37,884 nucleotides of DNA from Saprospiraceae bacterium (GCA_020629965.1 JAHDCG010000053.1:1-37884), one strand, 5' to 3'. Positions 15,664 through 25,162 are shown, counted from the first letter of the stretch. Numbers and translations are program-made. Notes: a model not told the origin generated them from the sequence alone.

Positions 15664-18600
15664 ATGAACAGACATTTACCTTACAAGACATTCAAACAAA
15701 TAAGCACACTTTTTTTGCTTGTGATACTCGTACAATTTGCTGAAGCGCAATGTTACGATTTCACTTGCTTTGAAAACAAAGAGCTGCCGATGAACGCCGA
15801 CTGTATCGGCACGAGTAACGTCGCGCACCTCTTGGTCAATCCACAAGCCTGTACTTGGGGGCAGAAGAAACTCACATTTTTCTCTCCCGCAGGCGAAGAA
15901 ATCGGCGACTCTCTCGGCATCGAATATTTAGACATGACTCTCGTCTATAAACTCGAAAATCTGTGGTCGGGCGACGAATGCTTCGGTACCGTCACCGTCA
16001 AAGACCGCCGCGGCCCCGACATCGAATGTGAAAACATCAGCCTCAAATGCACGGAAAATTACGACGCGGCGAGTCTTGCTGCGCCCGTTGCTTTTGACAA
16101 CTGCTCCTACGTGACGAGCCTGACGCACAGCGACGAAGTCATAGATTTCGGCTGCGGCGAGCAAGGATTTACGGGCTACTTTGCTCCCGAAAATTGGGAA
16201 GAGTGCATCCTCGGTTCGGACGGTGACGGCGGCTTCGATGTCAGCGACGCACCCGAGTCGATTTCCGTGGAAGGCGCGGACAATTCGCCGATTAGCGACA
16301 ACTGCCCCTACGTCAGCAAATACAAAATCGAACTGCCGACCGACGGTTATATTTCCTTCGATTGGAGTACCGAGGGCGGTTCGCCGTTCGACCACGAAAA
16401 CGCCTTTATCACCATCGGCGACACCTGCGTGCAGTTGACCTACCCCGACGTGACGGAGGGTTCGTTTACCTCGTGGCTGATACCTGCGGGAATGTGGATT
16501 TCTTTTGAAGTCACTTCCAACGGAAACGCGGACAATATGACGGCGACTTTTGAGAATTTTCAGTTCATCACGCCGGCGATTAAAGTCATTCACCGCACTT
16601 GGACGGGCTACGATGTCGAGGGAAATGACGGTACTTGTACGCAGGTCATCACTTTGGAAAGAGCGACTTTGGCGGAGGTGAATTTTCCCGAAAACCTTAA
16701 CGGCATCGACGCGCCGGTCATCGAATGCAGCGGCATGAACGACCCCGTCTTTACCGAACCCGACGCCACAGGCTACCCGTTTTTAGATGCCGACGGCTAC
16801 TTGAATACTACCGCCGACCAAACATTTTTTACCGGCGGTAACGAGTGCTTAATCGACGTTTTTTATAACGATGTCACCATCCCCGATTGCGACGGAAATT
16901 ACACGGTAGCACGTACTTGGACGGTGTACGACAACTGCACCGAAAACAGCATCGAGCAACTGCAGGTCATACGCGTGACGGACACGACCGCACCCGATTT
17001 GACCTGTCCGCAGGATGTCACAGTGAGTACTGATTTCACATCTTGCAGCGCGACTTTTTCTTTACCCGCTTTTACGGCGACGGACGCTTGCAGCGAAAAT
17101 TTGACTTACGGTTCGGCGTGGAATTTCGGCAGCAACCAAAGCGTTTACGAGGTCAGTCCGGGTGCGCATACGCTGACTTTGAGCGCGACCGACGGCTGCG
17201 ATAACACGGCGGAATGCACACTGACGGTCACCGTCGAAGACCAAGTCGCGCCTACGGTAGTATGCGATGCAATTACGGCGGCGGCGGTGACTTCGGCGGG
17301 TACGAGTATTGTTTTTGCGGAAAGCATCGACGACGGCAGTTATGATGAGTGTTGTGCGGCGGCGAATTTGGACTTTGAAGTGAAATTAGCGGGTGCGCCC
17401 GATACGGATTACGCGCCGACGATAGAATTCGACTGCGGCTACGTCGGCGGCGAGGCGCAGGTAAATATGCGGGTTTCGGACTGCAACGGCAACTCGAATT
17501 TTTGCACGGTTGCGGTCACGATACAAGATAATGACGCGCCGGCTGTCCTTTGTCCGGAAAATGTGACCGTAGATTGCGGTACGGACACGAGCGATTTGTC
17601 GGCATTCGGGACGGCGCAGGGGGCGGATAATTGTGCCTTTGTGATTTCGGAATTTGTGCAGGAAAATATCAACGATTGCGGCGTCGGTTCAATCGTGCGG
17701 GTGTACGAAATTACCGACCCTGCGGGCAATACTTCCGACTGTACGCAGACGATTACGTTGGAAAATTTGACCCCGTGGAATGCGGACGGTAATGCGATAA
17801 ATTTTCCGCAGGATTATACCGTCGAAAGCACTTGTGATGAGGATTTGTCGCCCGAAAATTTGCCGGAGGCATTCGGCTTTCCTACTTACAATAACGTCGG
17901 AAGTTGTGAGCAACCGGCGGTCAATTTTGAAGACGAAATTTTCTACCAGGAAGGTGCGAGTTGCTACTACATTTTGCGCACTTGGTCGATTATGGATTGG
18001 TGCGGCGACGGCACGTTTTTTACCGATATTCAGACGATTACGGTAAATGATACGACGGCACCGACTATTGAAAATGCGCAAAGCGACCTCACGATTACGC
18101 TCGACGGTTCAAATAATTGCACGGCAAATGTGACACTTTTCACCCCTGCCGTGACTGACTGCAACGAAGCGGTAGAAATCACGGTCAGCGGCGATTTGGG
18201 AACGGTATTCGGCGAGTATAACGATATTTCCGCCGGCGTTTATGAGGTCATTTACACGGCGACGGACGGCTGCGGCAACATTGCCGAACACAGTTTCACT
18301 ATCACCGTCATCGACGACACGGTGCCGACGCTCAACTGCCCGGCGGACATTACGGTAGATTGCAACACGGACTTGACCGATTTAACAATTTTCGGAATGC
18401 CGACGGTTACGGAAAGCTGCGATGCGGACACCTACACCGTTACCGAAAATGCCACGGAAACTTTGAACGGCTGCGGTCAGGGTTTTGTGGAAAGAATTTG
18501 GACGATTACGGACGAAAATAATAACACGAGTTTATGCAGTCAAATGATTTTTATTGAAAATCTGACCCCGTGGAATGCGAACGGCGACGCGATAACTTTC

Positions 18601-20676
18601 CCTGCGGACTATATGCTCACGGGCGACTGCGGCATGGGAACGCAGCCCGAAGATTTGCCCGGCGGCAGCGACTTCCCGACGTGGACGGGCGAAGACGAAT
18701 GTGCGCAAATCACGGCGACTTTCGAGGACGAAACGATGATGATTGCCGCGCCGAATTGCTTTCAAATCAACCGCACTTGGACGGTGAGCGATGTCTGTAA
18801 TCCGGGTGCGAATTTTACGCAAGTGCAAACGATAACGGTGGAAGACAACGAAGCCCCCGTTTTTATCGACGCGCCCGCCGACCAAACTTTGATGCCGAAT
18901 AATCCCGGCGATTGCACGGTAGCGGTTACGATTGCTTTGCCCGAGTTGAATGAATGCGACACACAGGCGGAGGTGATTTTGACGGGAGATTTGACGGAAG
19001 GTTTCGGCGATTATGACTTGATGCCGGGCGTTTACGCAATCGTTTACACGGCGACCGACGGCTGCGGAAATACGGCGACGCACGGTTATCAAATCACCGT
19101 TGTCGATGAAACGGCACCGAATGCGGTGTGTCTGACGGGTTTGACCTTGACCATTCCCGCGAGTCAGGAATTGCTGACGGAAGCGGCGTCTTTTAACGCG
19201 GCGAGCAGCGATAACTGCACGGCTTTTCCCGATTTGATATTCTCATTTTCGGATGAAGTCTCCGACCAAACGCTGCTGCTGAATTGTGATGAAATCGGAA
19301 ATTTTAACATCGAAATTTATGTGACCGATGCGGCGGGGAATCAATCGGTTTGCACGACTGCCTTGCAAGTCAATGACGCGGATAATTTTTGTGAAACCGC
19401 GCCGCCGACCGCTGCACCCGACATTTTGGGTACGGTCTATACGTGGGAAAGCGAACCTGTCAATGTAGCGGAAATTGCTTTGCAAAATACGACCTTGGCG
19501 AGCGAAATGACAAGTGAAAACGGCAATTACGCATTTGCGGAAATGACTTACGGGAACAATTACCACGTCGTACCGCAGAAAAATACCAACCCCGGCAACG
19601 GTGTGACGACAATCGACGCATACATTTTGAACGACCATTTGGACGACATTCAAAGTTTGGATAATCCGTACCAATATATCGCCGGCGATGCCGACCGCAA
19701 TGACCTTTTGAACGACAACGACGTGACACAAATCGAGGATTTAATTCTCTACAATGAGGAGGGTTTTCCGAACAACACCTCGTGGAGATTTACGGATGCG
19801 ACCTACATTTTTCCCGACGCGGCAAATCCGTGGGCGCAGACTTTCCCCGAAAGCAAAGTGCTGATGAACCTCACGGAAGACACGCAGGCGAACTTTATCG
19901 GCATCAAAATCGGCGATCTCAACGGCAGCGCAAATCCGCAAAATTTCAGCGGCGAAGCCGAAGAACGCGACGGCGACGATTTGATTCTGCAAACGGAGAA
20001 TACGACACTGACGGCGGGTGAAAGATACACGGCGATTTTCCGAGCAACCGAAACGACGGACGTAATTGCTTACCAATTTACTTTGGATTTTGACCCGACG
20101 GCAGTTGAAATCGAAACGGCGGACGGTCTGCGGGCGCACACAAAATTCGGCTTCGCAAAGGCGGCGGAAGGGGCTTTGACTTCTTTATGGATTAACAAAA
20201 GTCAAACAACCGAAACGGGTACGCAAGACGCATTCACGCTGACTTTTACGGCTTTAGCGAACGGAAATTTAAGCGAATTTATCACGGTTAATTCTCGCTT
20301 TACCGAGGCATTGACTTATCGCAAAGACTTGTCGGAAGCGGGGGTGCAATTAGAGTTCATCACGCCCGAACCGGAGGAGGGCGAAACTCCGTATGTAGTC
20401 ACGGAATACACCCTCGACGGCGCCGCGCCAAATCCGTTTGCGGAAAAGACGACGCTGCATTTCCAAGTGCCGCAGGAAAGCGAAGTCACCTTCATCTTTT
20501 ACAATGCGGCGGGGCAAAAATTATTTGAAAAGAAAGAAATATACGCCGCCGGCTTGCAGACTTTCGAGTTGCAGCGCAGCGATTTAGGCTTACAAACCGA
20601 TGCCGTGATTTTTTACCGCATGGTGAGCGGTGATTTTGCGGCGGGAAGAAAGTTGGTTTGTACGGAAAGATATTAG
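15664..20676 (+). CDS. Giant secreted Cys-rich protein: HYR-like repeats, dockerin/cohesin-like segments, T9SS sorting domain
   Basis: This 1670-residue exported protein has a signal peptide (about 1-29, ending AEAQ). Residues about 40-1240 are Cys-rich immunoglobulin-like modules punctuated by TVxDxxAP linkers and ATDGCGN motifs, the HYR-like pattern. Two tandem blocks of about 260 residues (DNA 17,527-18,310 and 18,311-19,110) share ENLTPWNA, ITVNDTTAP-type ends and TWT/TWS cores. A carboxypeptidase-regulatory-like module (about 1253-1309) is followed by a dockerin-like Ca-binding stretch AGDADRNDLLNDNDVTQIED (about 1340), a cohesin-like beta domain (about 1447-1555) and a type A T9SS sorting domain from about 1584 (LDGAAPNPFAEKT, LFEKK). 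The protein should cross the outer membrane by T9SS and be attached or released; a role in adhesion or matrix is inference. Confidence 0.9.
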   Translation: MNRHLPYKTFKQISTLFLLVILVQFAEAQCYDFTCFENKELPMNADCIGTSNVAHLLVNPQACTWGQKKLTFFSPAGEEIGDSLGIEYLDMTLVYKLENLWSGDECFGTVTVKDRRGPDIECENISLKCTENYDAASLAAPVAFDNCSYVTSLTHSDEVIDFGCGEQGFTGYFAPENWEECILGSDGDGGFDVSDAPESISVEGADNSPISDNCPYVSKYKIELPTDGYISFDWSTEGGSPFDHENAFITIGDTCVQLTYPDVTEGSFTSWLIPAGMWISFEVTSNGNADNMTATFENFQFITPAIKVIHRTWTGYDVEGNDGTCTQVITLERATLAEVNFPENLNGIDAPVIECSGMNDPVFTEPDATGYPFLDADGYLNTTADQTFFTGGNECLIDVFYNDVTIPDCDGNYTVARTWTVYDNCTENSIEQLQVIRVTDTTAPDLTCPQDVTVSTDFTSCSATFSLPAFTATDACSENLTYGSAWNFGSNQSVYEVSPGAHTLTLSATDGCDNTAECTLTVTVEDQVAPTVVCDAITAAAVTSAGTSIVFAESIDDGSYDECCAAANLDFEVKLAGAPDTDYAPTIEFDCGYVGGEAQVNMRVSDCNGNSNFCTVAVTIQDNDAPAVLCPENVTVDCGTDTSDLSAFGTAQGADNCAFVISEFVQENINDCGVGSIVRVYEITDPAGNTSDCTQTITLENLTPWNADGNAINFPQDYTVESTCDEDLSPENLPEAFGFPTYNNVGSCEQPAVNFEDEIFYQEGASCYYILRTWSIMDWCGDGTFFTDIQTITVNDTTAPTIENAQSDLTITLDGSNNCTANVTLFTPAVTDCNEAVEITVSGDLGTVFGEYNDISAGVYEVIYTATDGCGNIAEHSFTITVIDDTVPTLNCPADITVDCNTDLTDLTIFGMPTVTESCDADTYTVTENATETLNGCGQGFVERIWTITDENNNTSLCSQMIFIENLTPWNANGDAITFPADYMLTGDCGMGTQPEDLPGGSDFPTWTGEDECAQITATFEDETMMIAAPNCFQINRTWTVSDVCNPGANFTQVQTITVEDNEAPVFIDAPADQTLMPNNPGDCTVAVTIALPELNECDTQAEVILTGDLTEGFGDYDLMPGVYAIVYTATDGCGNTATHGYQITVVDETAPNAVCLTGLTLTIPASQELLTEAASFNAASSDNCTAFPDLIFSFSDEVSDQTLLLNCDEIGNFNIEIYVTDAAGNQSVCTTALQVNDADNFCETAPPTAAPDILGTVYTWESEPVNVAEIALQNTTLASEMTSENGNYAFAEMTYGNNYHVVPQKNTNPGNGVTTIDAYILNDHLDDIQSLDNPYQYIAGDADRNDLLNDNDVTQIEDLILYNEEGFPNNTSWRFTDATYIFPDAANPWAQTFPESKVLMNLTEDTQANFIGIKIGDLNGSANPQNFSGEAEERDGDDLILQTENTTLTAGERYTAIFRATETTDVIAYQFTLDFDPTAVEIETADGLRAHTKFGFAKAAEGALTSLWINKSQTTETGTQDAFTLTFTALANGNLSEFITVNSRFTEALTYRKDLSEAGVQLEFITPEPEEGETPYVVTEYTLDGAAPNPFAEKTTLHFQVPQESEVTFIFYNAAGQKLFEKKEIYAAGLQTFELQRSDLGLQTDAVIFYRMVSGDFAAGRKLVCTERY

Positions 20677-20680
20677 GTTT

Positions 20681-20750
20681 AGTAACGGCGACTTTTAAGT
20701 CGTCTGAAAGGAAAGAAAATCTTTCCGACGACCTGAAGGTCGGAGTTACT
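20681..20750. repeat. REP-like inverted hairpin pair with central stem-loop
   Basis: Arms 20681-20704 and 20727-20750 are imperfect inverted copies, both with AGTAAC at the outer end. Each contains a mini-palindrome (CGACTT-TT-AAGTCG and CGACCT-GA-AGGTCG). Between them is GGAAAG-AAAAT-CTTTCC (20710-20726). This is the same nested design as 99-174, again just outside a gene end. Confidence 0.7.
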
Positions 20751-20784
20751 GAACGAAGAATTTTTAGGTAGATGTCTTTATGGG

Positions 20785-20822
20785 GGACTGCGTTCTGAAG
20801 GGGGCGTAGTCCTCGTTTTTTT
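20785..20822 (+). terminator. Rho-independent terminator after the giant protein gene
   Basis: GGACTGCG (20785-20792) pairs with CGTAGTCC (20805-20812) with one G-U pair, followed shortly by seven T. It lies between two convergent genes. Confidence 0.7.
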
Positions 20823-20835
20823 CTACCCGTGCTGT

Positions 20836-21744
20836 CTATACTTCACGCGCAAAAATATCTTTCGCCGCCGGCAAAAAATCCGGAAAAGCAAATTTAAAAC
20901 CCGCTTTTTCAATCTTCTCATTCGACACCTTTGTGCTGTCGAGTACCGTATGCGACATTTCGCCGAAGGCTAACTTAATACCGAACTCGGGCGCAGGCAT
21001 GACCAAAACGGGGCCGTCGTAAGCCTCTTTGAGGTCGTAAACCATTTGCTTCATACGCACGGGATTAGGAGATACGGCGTTAATAGCACCGTGTATTTTT
21101 TCATTTTCAATAGCATACAGATACATGCGCGACATATCTTCGATGTGAATCCAAGAGTAAAATGCCTTGCCGCTGCCGAAGTACGCGCCGACCCCGACCG
21201 CGAACGTTTTGGTCAATTCGGGTATCGCGCCGCCCTGTGTGCTGACTACGATGCCCGTCCGCATCCGCACGGTACGCAGCCCGGTTTCTTCGATTTTTTT
21301 CACCGCGTCTTCCCACAAAATGACCGACTGCGAGAGAAAACCGTCGCCCGGAGCGTTTTCTTCCGTCATCAGGTCTTCGCCGCGATTGCCGTAGTAACCG
21401 ATGGCCGAGGCCGAGATGTAAGCCTTGATTTTTAGGTTACCGTTCTCGATATTTTGGCGCAGCAAGTCAGTCGTTTGCGTTCGACTTGCGATAATAAGTT
21501 TTTTGCGTTCATCTGTCCATCGCGCATCGGCAATGCCCGCGCCGGCGAGATTGATGACATAATCGACATCGCGCATCGCATCCGCGTCGATTTCGCCGGT
21601 CTTAGTGTCCCAATGGTAAGCAGGAAATTCCGCATCCAAATCGCGGGTGCGACTCAAATGCCTGACTTCGTAATTATTTTCGCGCAAAAGACGACTGAGG
21701 TGCATGCCTACGAGTCCGGTGCCGCCGCCGATGAGTACTGTCAT
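20836..21744 (-). CDS. TIGR01777-family NAD(P)-binding epimerase/oxidoreductase (YfcH-like)
   Basis: This 302-residue extended-SDR-like protein has a Rossmann nucleotide-binding loop GGGTGLVGMHL near residue 6, DYVINLAGAGIADARW (about 60-75), SRTQTTDLL, SASAIGYYGNRG (the active-site Ser/Tyr region) and RTGIVVSTQGGA. The C-terminal part GAINAVSPNPVRMKQM is diagnostic for the TIGR01777 family, as is a DUF1731-like end with KVSNEKIEKAGFKFAFPD. Substrate is unknown in the family; E. coli YfcH is the best-known relative. It is a single gene with a heptad repeat array 8 nt upstream of its ATG. Confidence 0.93.
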   Translation of the reverse strand: MTVLIGGGTGLVGMHLSRLLRENNYEVRHLSRTRDLDAEFPAYHWDTKTGEIDADAMRDVDYVINLAGAGIADARWTDERKKLIIASRTQTTDLLRQNIENGNLKIKAYISASAIGYYGNRGEDLMTEENAPGDGFLSQSVILWEDAVKKIEETGLRTVRMRTGIVVSTQGGAIPELTKTFAVGVGAYFGSGKAFYSWIHIEDMSRMYLYAIENEKIHGAINAVSPNPVRMKQMVYDLKEAYDGPVLVMPAPEFGIKLAFGEMSHTVLDSTKVSNEKIEKAGFKFAFPDFLPAAKDIFAREV

Positions 21745-21751
21745 TTTGTTT

Positions 21752-21779
21752 GGTTGATGGATGATAGTTGATGGTTGAT
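21752..21779 (+). repeat. 7-bp-period repeat array (GTTGATR units)
   Basis: Four in-register units of the type GGTTGAT/AGTTGAT directly upstream of the minus-strand epimerase gene. An oppositely oriented array lies at 21869-21896. Confidence 0.6.
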
Positions 21780-21868
21780 AGTAAGGACGTCTTTGTCAGC
21801 AGAGAAACAGGAAAGGGCGGGGAAGGTTGGGATTTTGCAAATTTACCGGGTCGATTGAGTGTACGTCC

Positions 21869-21896
21869 GACAACGGTCAACCGGCAACCGGCAACT
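21869..21896 (-). repeat. 7-bp-period repeat array (GGCAACC units)
   Basis: Four in-register units of the type GRCAACC ending 3 nt from the cupin gene stop. It is inverted relative to the array at 21752-21779. Confidence 0.6.
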
Positions 21897-21899
21897 AAA

Positions 21900-22343
21900 T
21901 CACATTTCGTCCGGGGCTGTTTTTCCTCCGCGCAGTTTTTCACTGTCCTTTATCTGCACAATCATCATTTTACACGGTTTGCCGTCGAGGGTTCCGCTGC
22001 GGTGTCCTTTTTCGTCTTTGGTATTTTGGTCGGCGCCGAAGCTGATTTCGCCTTTACGCATTTCGACGCGGGTGCCGTCCATCGTTTCGACCCACCAGCC
22101 GCCTTCGAGGGGAATAATCCACTGCGGTTCGGGGTTTTCGTGCCAATCGCCGTCGAAGTCGCCGGGCAGTTCGCTAAAGATAATGCGTTGGGCGTGTTTG
22201 GTAAATTTCAGGTTCCACTGTTCGCCGCTGTCGCCGCCCATGCTTTCTTTTTCAAAAGCGGAAAGGGTGCGTTTTTGTTGGCGGCTGATGCCGTTTTCGT
22301 CGGTATAAACGTGCCAATAAGAGATAGTCGGTCGGTCTGCCAT
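21900..22343 (-). CDS. Cupin-domain protein
   Basis: This 147-residue protein has a small beta-barrel pattern of the cupin type: GDFDGDWHENPEPQWIIPLEGGWWVETMDGT, where the His and Gln/Glu region corresponds to cupin motif 1, then RVEMRKGEISFGADQ and GHRSGTLDGKPCKMMIVQI, corresponding to motif 2 with a late His. Such one-domain cupins bind a metal and often act on small molecules; the specific activity cannot be read from the sequence. It is monocistronic on the minus strand, divergent from the ribosomal operon. Start at ATG 22343; no strong -7 box was found upstream. Confidence 0.85.
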   Translation of the reverse strand: MADRPTISYWHVYTDENGISRQQKRTLSAFEKESMGGDSGEQWNLKFTKHAQRIIFSELPGDFDGDWHENPEPQWIIPLEGGWWVETMDGTRVEMRKGEISFGADQNTKDEKGHRSGTLDGKPCKMMIVQIKDSEKLRGGKTAPDEM

Positions 22344-22743
22344 CGGATAGGTTTTAGAAAATTTCGTGATTAAATTTTCGTAGAAACGGCAGAAGGGGAG
22401 AGGAGTTCGGTAGGAGGGGGGATTTACTTCATCCCGTCCACCGTAAAACCGTCCACCGTTAAATAACCCTTAAACCCTCAACCTCGACCCCGCTTTCCGC
22501 ATTCAATACATGGAATTTGCTCACATTCTGCATCCTATATATGCAGAAAACTTTAAACCGGAATAAAGTACGGTTGTGGGAATTCAGCAGATGAAATTGA
22601 TATGCAGACTATCCTTTGGCGTAATCGCTTGATTATCAACCAAAATTCGGGTGCACGGACGGTCAAACGCGGAATCAATTTTTCTTAAAAAATATTTCAT
22701 AAAACAAATAAAATTTTGTACTTTTGCACCCCAAAATTAAAAC
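22344..22743. other. 400-nt intergenic region upstream of infA, with hairpin
   Basis: No gene is seen. It holds a CTC/ACC-rich stretch around 22440-22500, an 8-bp perfect hairpin TTCTGCAT-N7-ATGCAGAA at 22526-22548, and the infA promoter at its right end. The hairpin has no T-run and may be a regulatory or repeat remnant. Confidence 0.5.
22719..22726 (+). promoter_or_regulatory. -7 box of the infA-rplQ operon
   Basis: TACTTTTG matches TAnnTTTG, 18 nt before the infA ATG. The -33 region has only TTC at a 20-nt distance, so the -33 element is weak. Because secY and map do not precede infA here, this is likely the main promoter of the alpha operon. Confidence 0.65.
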
Positions 22744-22962
22744 ATGGCAAAACAACCATTAATAAAGCAGGACGGAACAATTTTAGAGGCACTCTCCAAC
22801 GCGATGTTTCGCGTCAGATTGGAGAATGACCACGAAATTGTAGCCACTATTTCGGGCAAGATGCGCATGAACTACATTCGTATTCTGCCGGGCGATAAAG
22901 TCGCCGTCGAGATGTCTCCTTATGACTTGTCTCGCGGTCGCATTACTTATCGTTATAAATAG
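22744..22962 (+). CDS. infA: Translation initiation factor IF-1
   Basis: This 72-residue S1-like OB-fold protein has the typical IF-1 sequence: [63 protein letters not shown]. It binds the A site of the 30S subunit with IF-2 and IF-3 during initiation. The length is exactly that of the bacterial family. It is the first gene after the promoter at 22719, followed 163 nt later by rpmJ. Confidence 0.98.
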   Translation: MAKQPLIKQDGTILEALSNAMFRVRLENDHEIVATISGKMRMNYIRILPGDKVAVEMSPYDLSRGRITYRYK

Positions 22963-23125
22963 GTGTAGCGTCGTTTGTGCTTCAGCATACTTCATTAGCA
23001 TTTAGAGCAAAAAAGGGAGATTTATTTTTCGCGGATTTTGCTTTTTAATACTCGATATTTAAAAATTTCCGAATGCGGTTTTTTCCTGCGGACGGATTTT
23101 TTATGTATCACAAATAAATTTTAAG

Positions 23126-23242
23126 ATGAAAGTAAGAGCATCTGTAAAAAAGCGTTCCGTCGATTGCAAAATCGTCAGACGCAAAGGACGGGTTTATGTA
23201 ATCAATAAGAAAAACCCGCGATTTAAGCAACGTCAAGGATAA
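23126..23242 (+). CDS. rpmJ: 50S ribosomal protein L36 (zinc-free form)
   Basis: This 38-residue protein starts [19 protein letters not shown] and ends NPRFKQRQG, a full-length L36. It was too short for routine ORF calling but is unambiguous. The Cys-Cys-Cys-His zinc ligands of classical L36 are reduced to Cys14 only; the other positions are Ser11, Asn27 and a non-His residue near 33. This is the C-minus form usual in Bacteroidota. L36 sits near the peptidyl-transferase region of the 50S subunit. The gap to rpsM is 153 nt and contains a heptad array. Confidence 0.97.
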   Translation: MKVRASVKKRSVDCKIVRRKGRVYVINKKNPRFKQRQG

Positions 23243-23246
23243 AAAC

Positions 23247-23274
23247 GGTTGACGGTTGTCGGTTGACGGTTGTC
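23247..23274 (+). repeat. 7-bp-period repeat array (GGTTGAC/GGTTGTC) after rpmJ
   Basis: Four perfect-register 7-mers alternating GGTTGAC and GGTTGTC, beginning 5 nt after the rpmJ stop codon and inside the ribosomal operon. Confidence 0.75.
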
Positions 23275-23395
23275 GGTAACGACGCTTGTTTTTCGAGACT
23301 GTTTTACTAAAGTTATCTTGTCGTTATTTTTTATTAAATAAAACTTGCGGTTCAGGTGAATGCCTTAGATTGCTTGTTTTAAAAAATTGAATAAT

Positions 23396-23773
23396 ATGGC
23401 TCGTATTTCCGGGGTAGATTTACCTCGTAACAAGCGCGGCGTTATCGGTTTGACATACATTTTCGGCATCGGGGACACCCGTGCGGCGGAAATTTTGGAC
23501 AAAGCCGGTATCGACCACTCCGTCAAAGTCAACGACTGGACGGATGAAAACGTGCGCGTCATCACCACGATGATTCAGAATGAATACAAAGTGGAAGGTG
23601 AATTGCGCTCAGAAGTTCAAACGAACATCAAACGTCTGATGGACATCGGATGCTACCGCGGCGTACGCCACCGTAGAGGTCTGCCCGTCAGAGGTCAGCG
23701 CACGCAAACCAACGCCCGCACGCGTAAAGGTAAGCGTAAGACAGTTGCGAATAAGAAAAAGGCAACTAAGTAA
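23396..23773 (+). CDS. rpsM: 30S ribosomal protein S13
   Basis: This 125-residue protein begins [20 protein letters not shown], contains [14 protein letters not shown] with the helix-two-turn-helix, and ends in the basic [19 protein letters not shown] tail that contacts tRNA in the P site. The start is ATG 23396; an ATA/ATG extension three codons upstream is unnecessary. S13 forms the head of the 30S subunit and the B1 bridge. It is followed by rpsK after 90 nt. Confidence 0.98.
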   Translation: MARISGVDLPRNKRGVIGLTYIFGIGDTRAAEILDKAGIDHSVKVNDWTDENVRVITTMIQNEYKVEGELRSEVQTNIKRLMDIGCYRGVRHRRGLPVRGQRTQTNARTRKGKRKTVANKKKATK

Positions 23774-23863
23774 TCTTGATGTATTCAAGCATTTAATCAA
23801 CCATTTTTGGGTTTGCATTTTGCAAAATTTGCAAACTGATTACCTCCAAAATATTCAATTAAA

Positions 23864-24268
23864 ATGGCAAAAGGTAAAAAATCAGGCGGTGGTAATAAGT
23901 TGAAAAAACTTAAAGTACGCGTCGATCCGGAAGGATACGCCTACATCAAAGCGAGTTTTAACAACATCATTATCTCGTTGACAAATAAGAAAGGAGATGT
24001 TATCTCTTGGGGCTCTGCGGGTAAAGCAGGTTTCCGCGGCTCTAAAAAGAATACGCCTTACGCTGCACAGATTGCAGCAAGCGATGCGGCACAAAAAGCA
24101 AAAGACTACGGTCTGCGCTCGGTGATTGTTTACGTCAAAGGTCCCGGTGGCGGACGTGAAGCGGCAATCCGTGCCATTGATAATTCAGGCATCAAAGTAA
24201 CCCGTATTCAGGATGTGACGCCGATTCCGCACAACGGATGTCGTCCTCCGAAGCGCCGTCGCGTTTAA
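23864..24268 (+). CDS. rpsK: 30S ribosomal protein S11
   Basis: This 134-residue protein has the S11 core: [61 protein letters not shown] and the C-terminal [18 protein letters not shown]. It sits on the 30S platform beside the mRNA exit. The extra basic, Gly-rich N-terminus ([13 protein letters not shown]) is usual in this phylum. It is the third ribosomal-protein gene of the operon; rpsD follows after 109 nt. Confidence 0.98.
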   Translation: MAKGKKSGGGNKLKKLKVRVDPEGYAYIKASFNNIIISLTNKKGDVISWGSAGKAGFRGSKKNTPYAAQIAASDAAQKAKDYGLRSVIVYVKGPGGGREAAIRAIDNSGIKVTRIQDVTPIPHNGCRPPKRRRV

Positions 24269-24377
24269 TCTGAATTTTTTGTTGAAATCTCCGAGCGAGA
24301 TTTTACAAAAAGAAACCTTTATCTAAATCAGTTGTGCCGCTTTTATTAAGAGGCATTCAACATAAAGTCCAAGTAGT

Positions 24378-24989
24378 ATGGCAAGATATACAGGACCGAG
24401 AGCTAAAAAAGCAAGAGCTTTGGGCGAACCGATTTTCGGCCCCAGCAAGGCTTTCGAGAAGAAAAAATATAAGCCGGGGATGCACGGTAACAGCCGTCGT
24501 CGCCGTCAGGCTTCCGATTACTCTAAGCAGTTGACCGAGAAGCAAAAGGCAAAGTACACTTACGGCGTATTGGAAAAACAATTCCGTAACCTCTTCGGCG
24601 CAGCGAGCCGTAAAGGTGGTGTAACCGGTGAGGTATTGCTCCAGTTTTTGGAAGCACGTTTGGATAACGTGGTTTTCCGTTTGGGCATTGCGCCGACTCG
24701 TCGCGGTGCGCGTCAGTTGGTTTCTCACAAACACATCATGGTCAACGGTGTCGTGAATAACGTTCCTTCTACGCAGTTGCGTGCCGGCGATGTCGTCAGC
24801 GTGCGTAACAAGTCACGCGGCATCGACGTTATCGTTGACTCCGTAGGTGCAAAATCTAACATCCGTAACTACGGTTGGTTAGAGTTTAACCCGGACCAAA
24901 TGCAGGGCAAATTCTTGGAATACCCCGAGCGTGAGGCTATTCCGGAAAACATCAACGAGCAGTTGATTGTCGAATTGTACTCTAAATAA
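24378..24989 (+). CDS. rpsD: 30S ribosomal protein S4
   Basis: This 203-residue protein begins [20 protein letters not shown], then [22 protein letters not shown]; the S4/RNA-binding domain [33 protein letters not shown] spans about 94-155. There are no N-terminal zinc-binding cysteines, so it is the C-minus form. S4 nucleates 30S assembly by binding the 5' domain of 16S rRNA and in other bacteria represses its own operon. A heptad array begins 2 nt after the stop, and the 290-nt gap to rpoA contains a strong hairpin. Confidence 0.98.
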   Translation: MARYTGPRAKKARALGEPIFGPSKAFEKKKYKPGMHGNSRRRRQASDYSKQLTEKQKAKYTYGVLEKQFRNLFGAASRKGGVTGEVLLQFLEARLDNVVFRLGIAPTRRGARQLVSHKHIMVNGVVNNVPSTQLRAGDVVSVRNKSRGIDVIVDSVGAKSNIRNYGWLEFNPDQMQGKFLEYPEREAIPENINEQLIVELYSK

Positions 24990-24990
24990 C

Positions 24991-25018
24991 GGTTGACGGT
25001 TGTTGGTTGACGGTTGAC
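24991..25018 (+). repeat. 7-bp-period repeat array (GGTTGAC) after rpsD
   Basis: Four in-register GGTTGAC/GGTTGTT units begin 2 nt after the rpsD stop. With the inverted array at 25227-25254 they bracket the rpsD-rpoA gap. Confidence 0.75.
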
Positions 25019-25134
25019 GGGCGGCTCTCACGAGTTCACTTCTCTATCGCTTTGCTGACACATATTGTTATTTTTTGCAATTCAACTTTGTCGGGAGATA
25101 TGATGTTATCAAACGATAATTAAATTTAAAAGAC

Positions 25135-25162
25135 AGCGAAAGGTGAATTTTCACCTTTCGCT
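25135..25162 (+). terminator. 13-bp perfect hairpin in the rpsD-rpoA gap, attenuator or weak terminator
   Basis: AGCGAAAGGTGAA (25135-25147) pairs perfectly with 25150-25162 across a 2-nt loop. Only a short TTT follows, so partial termination or mRNA processing before rpoA is more likely than a full stop. Confidence 0.5.
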
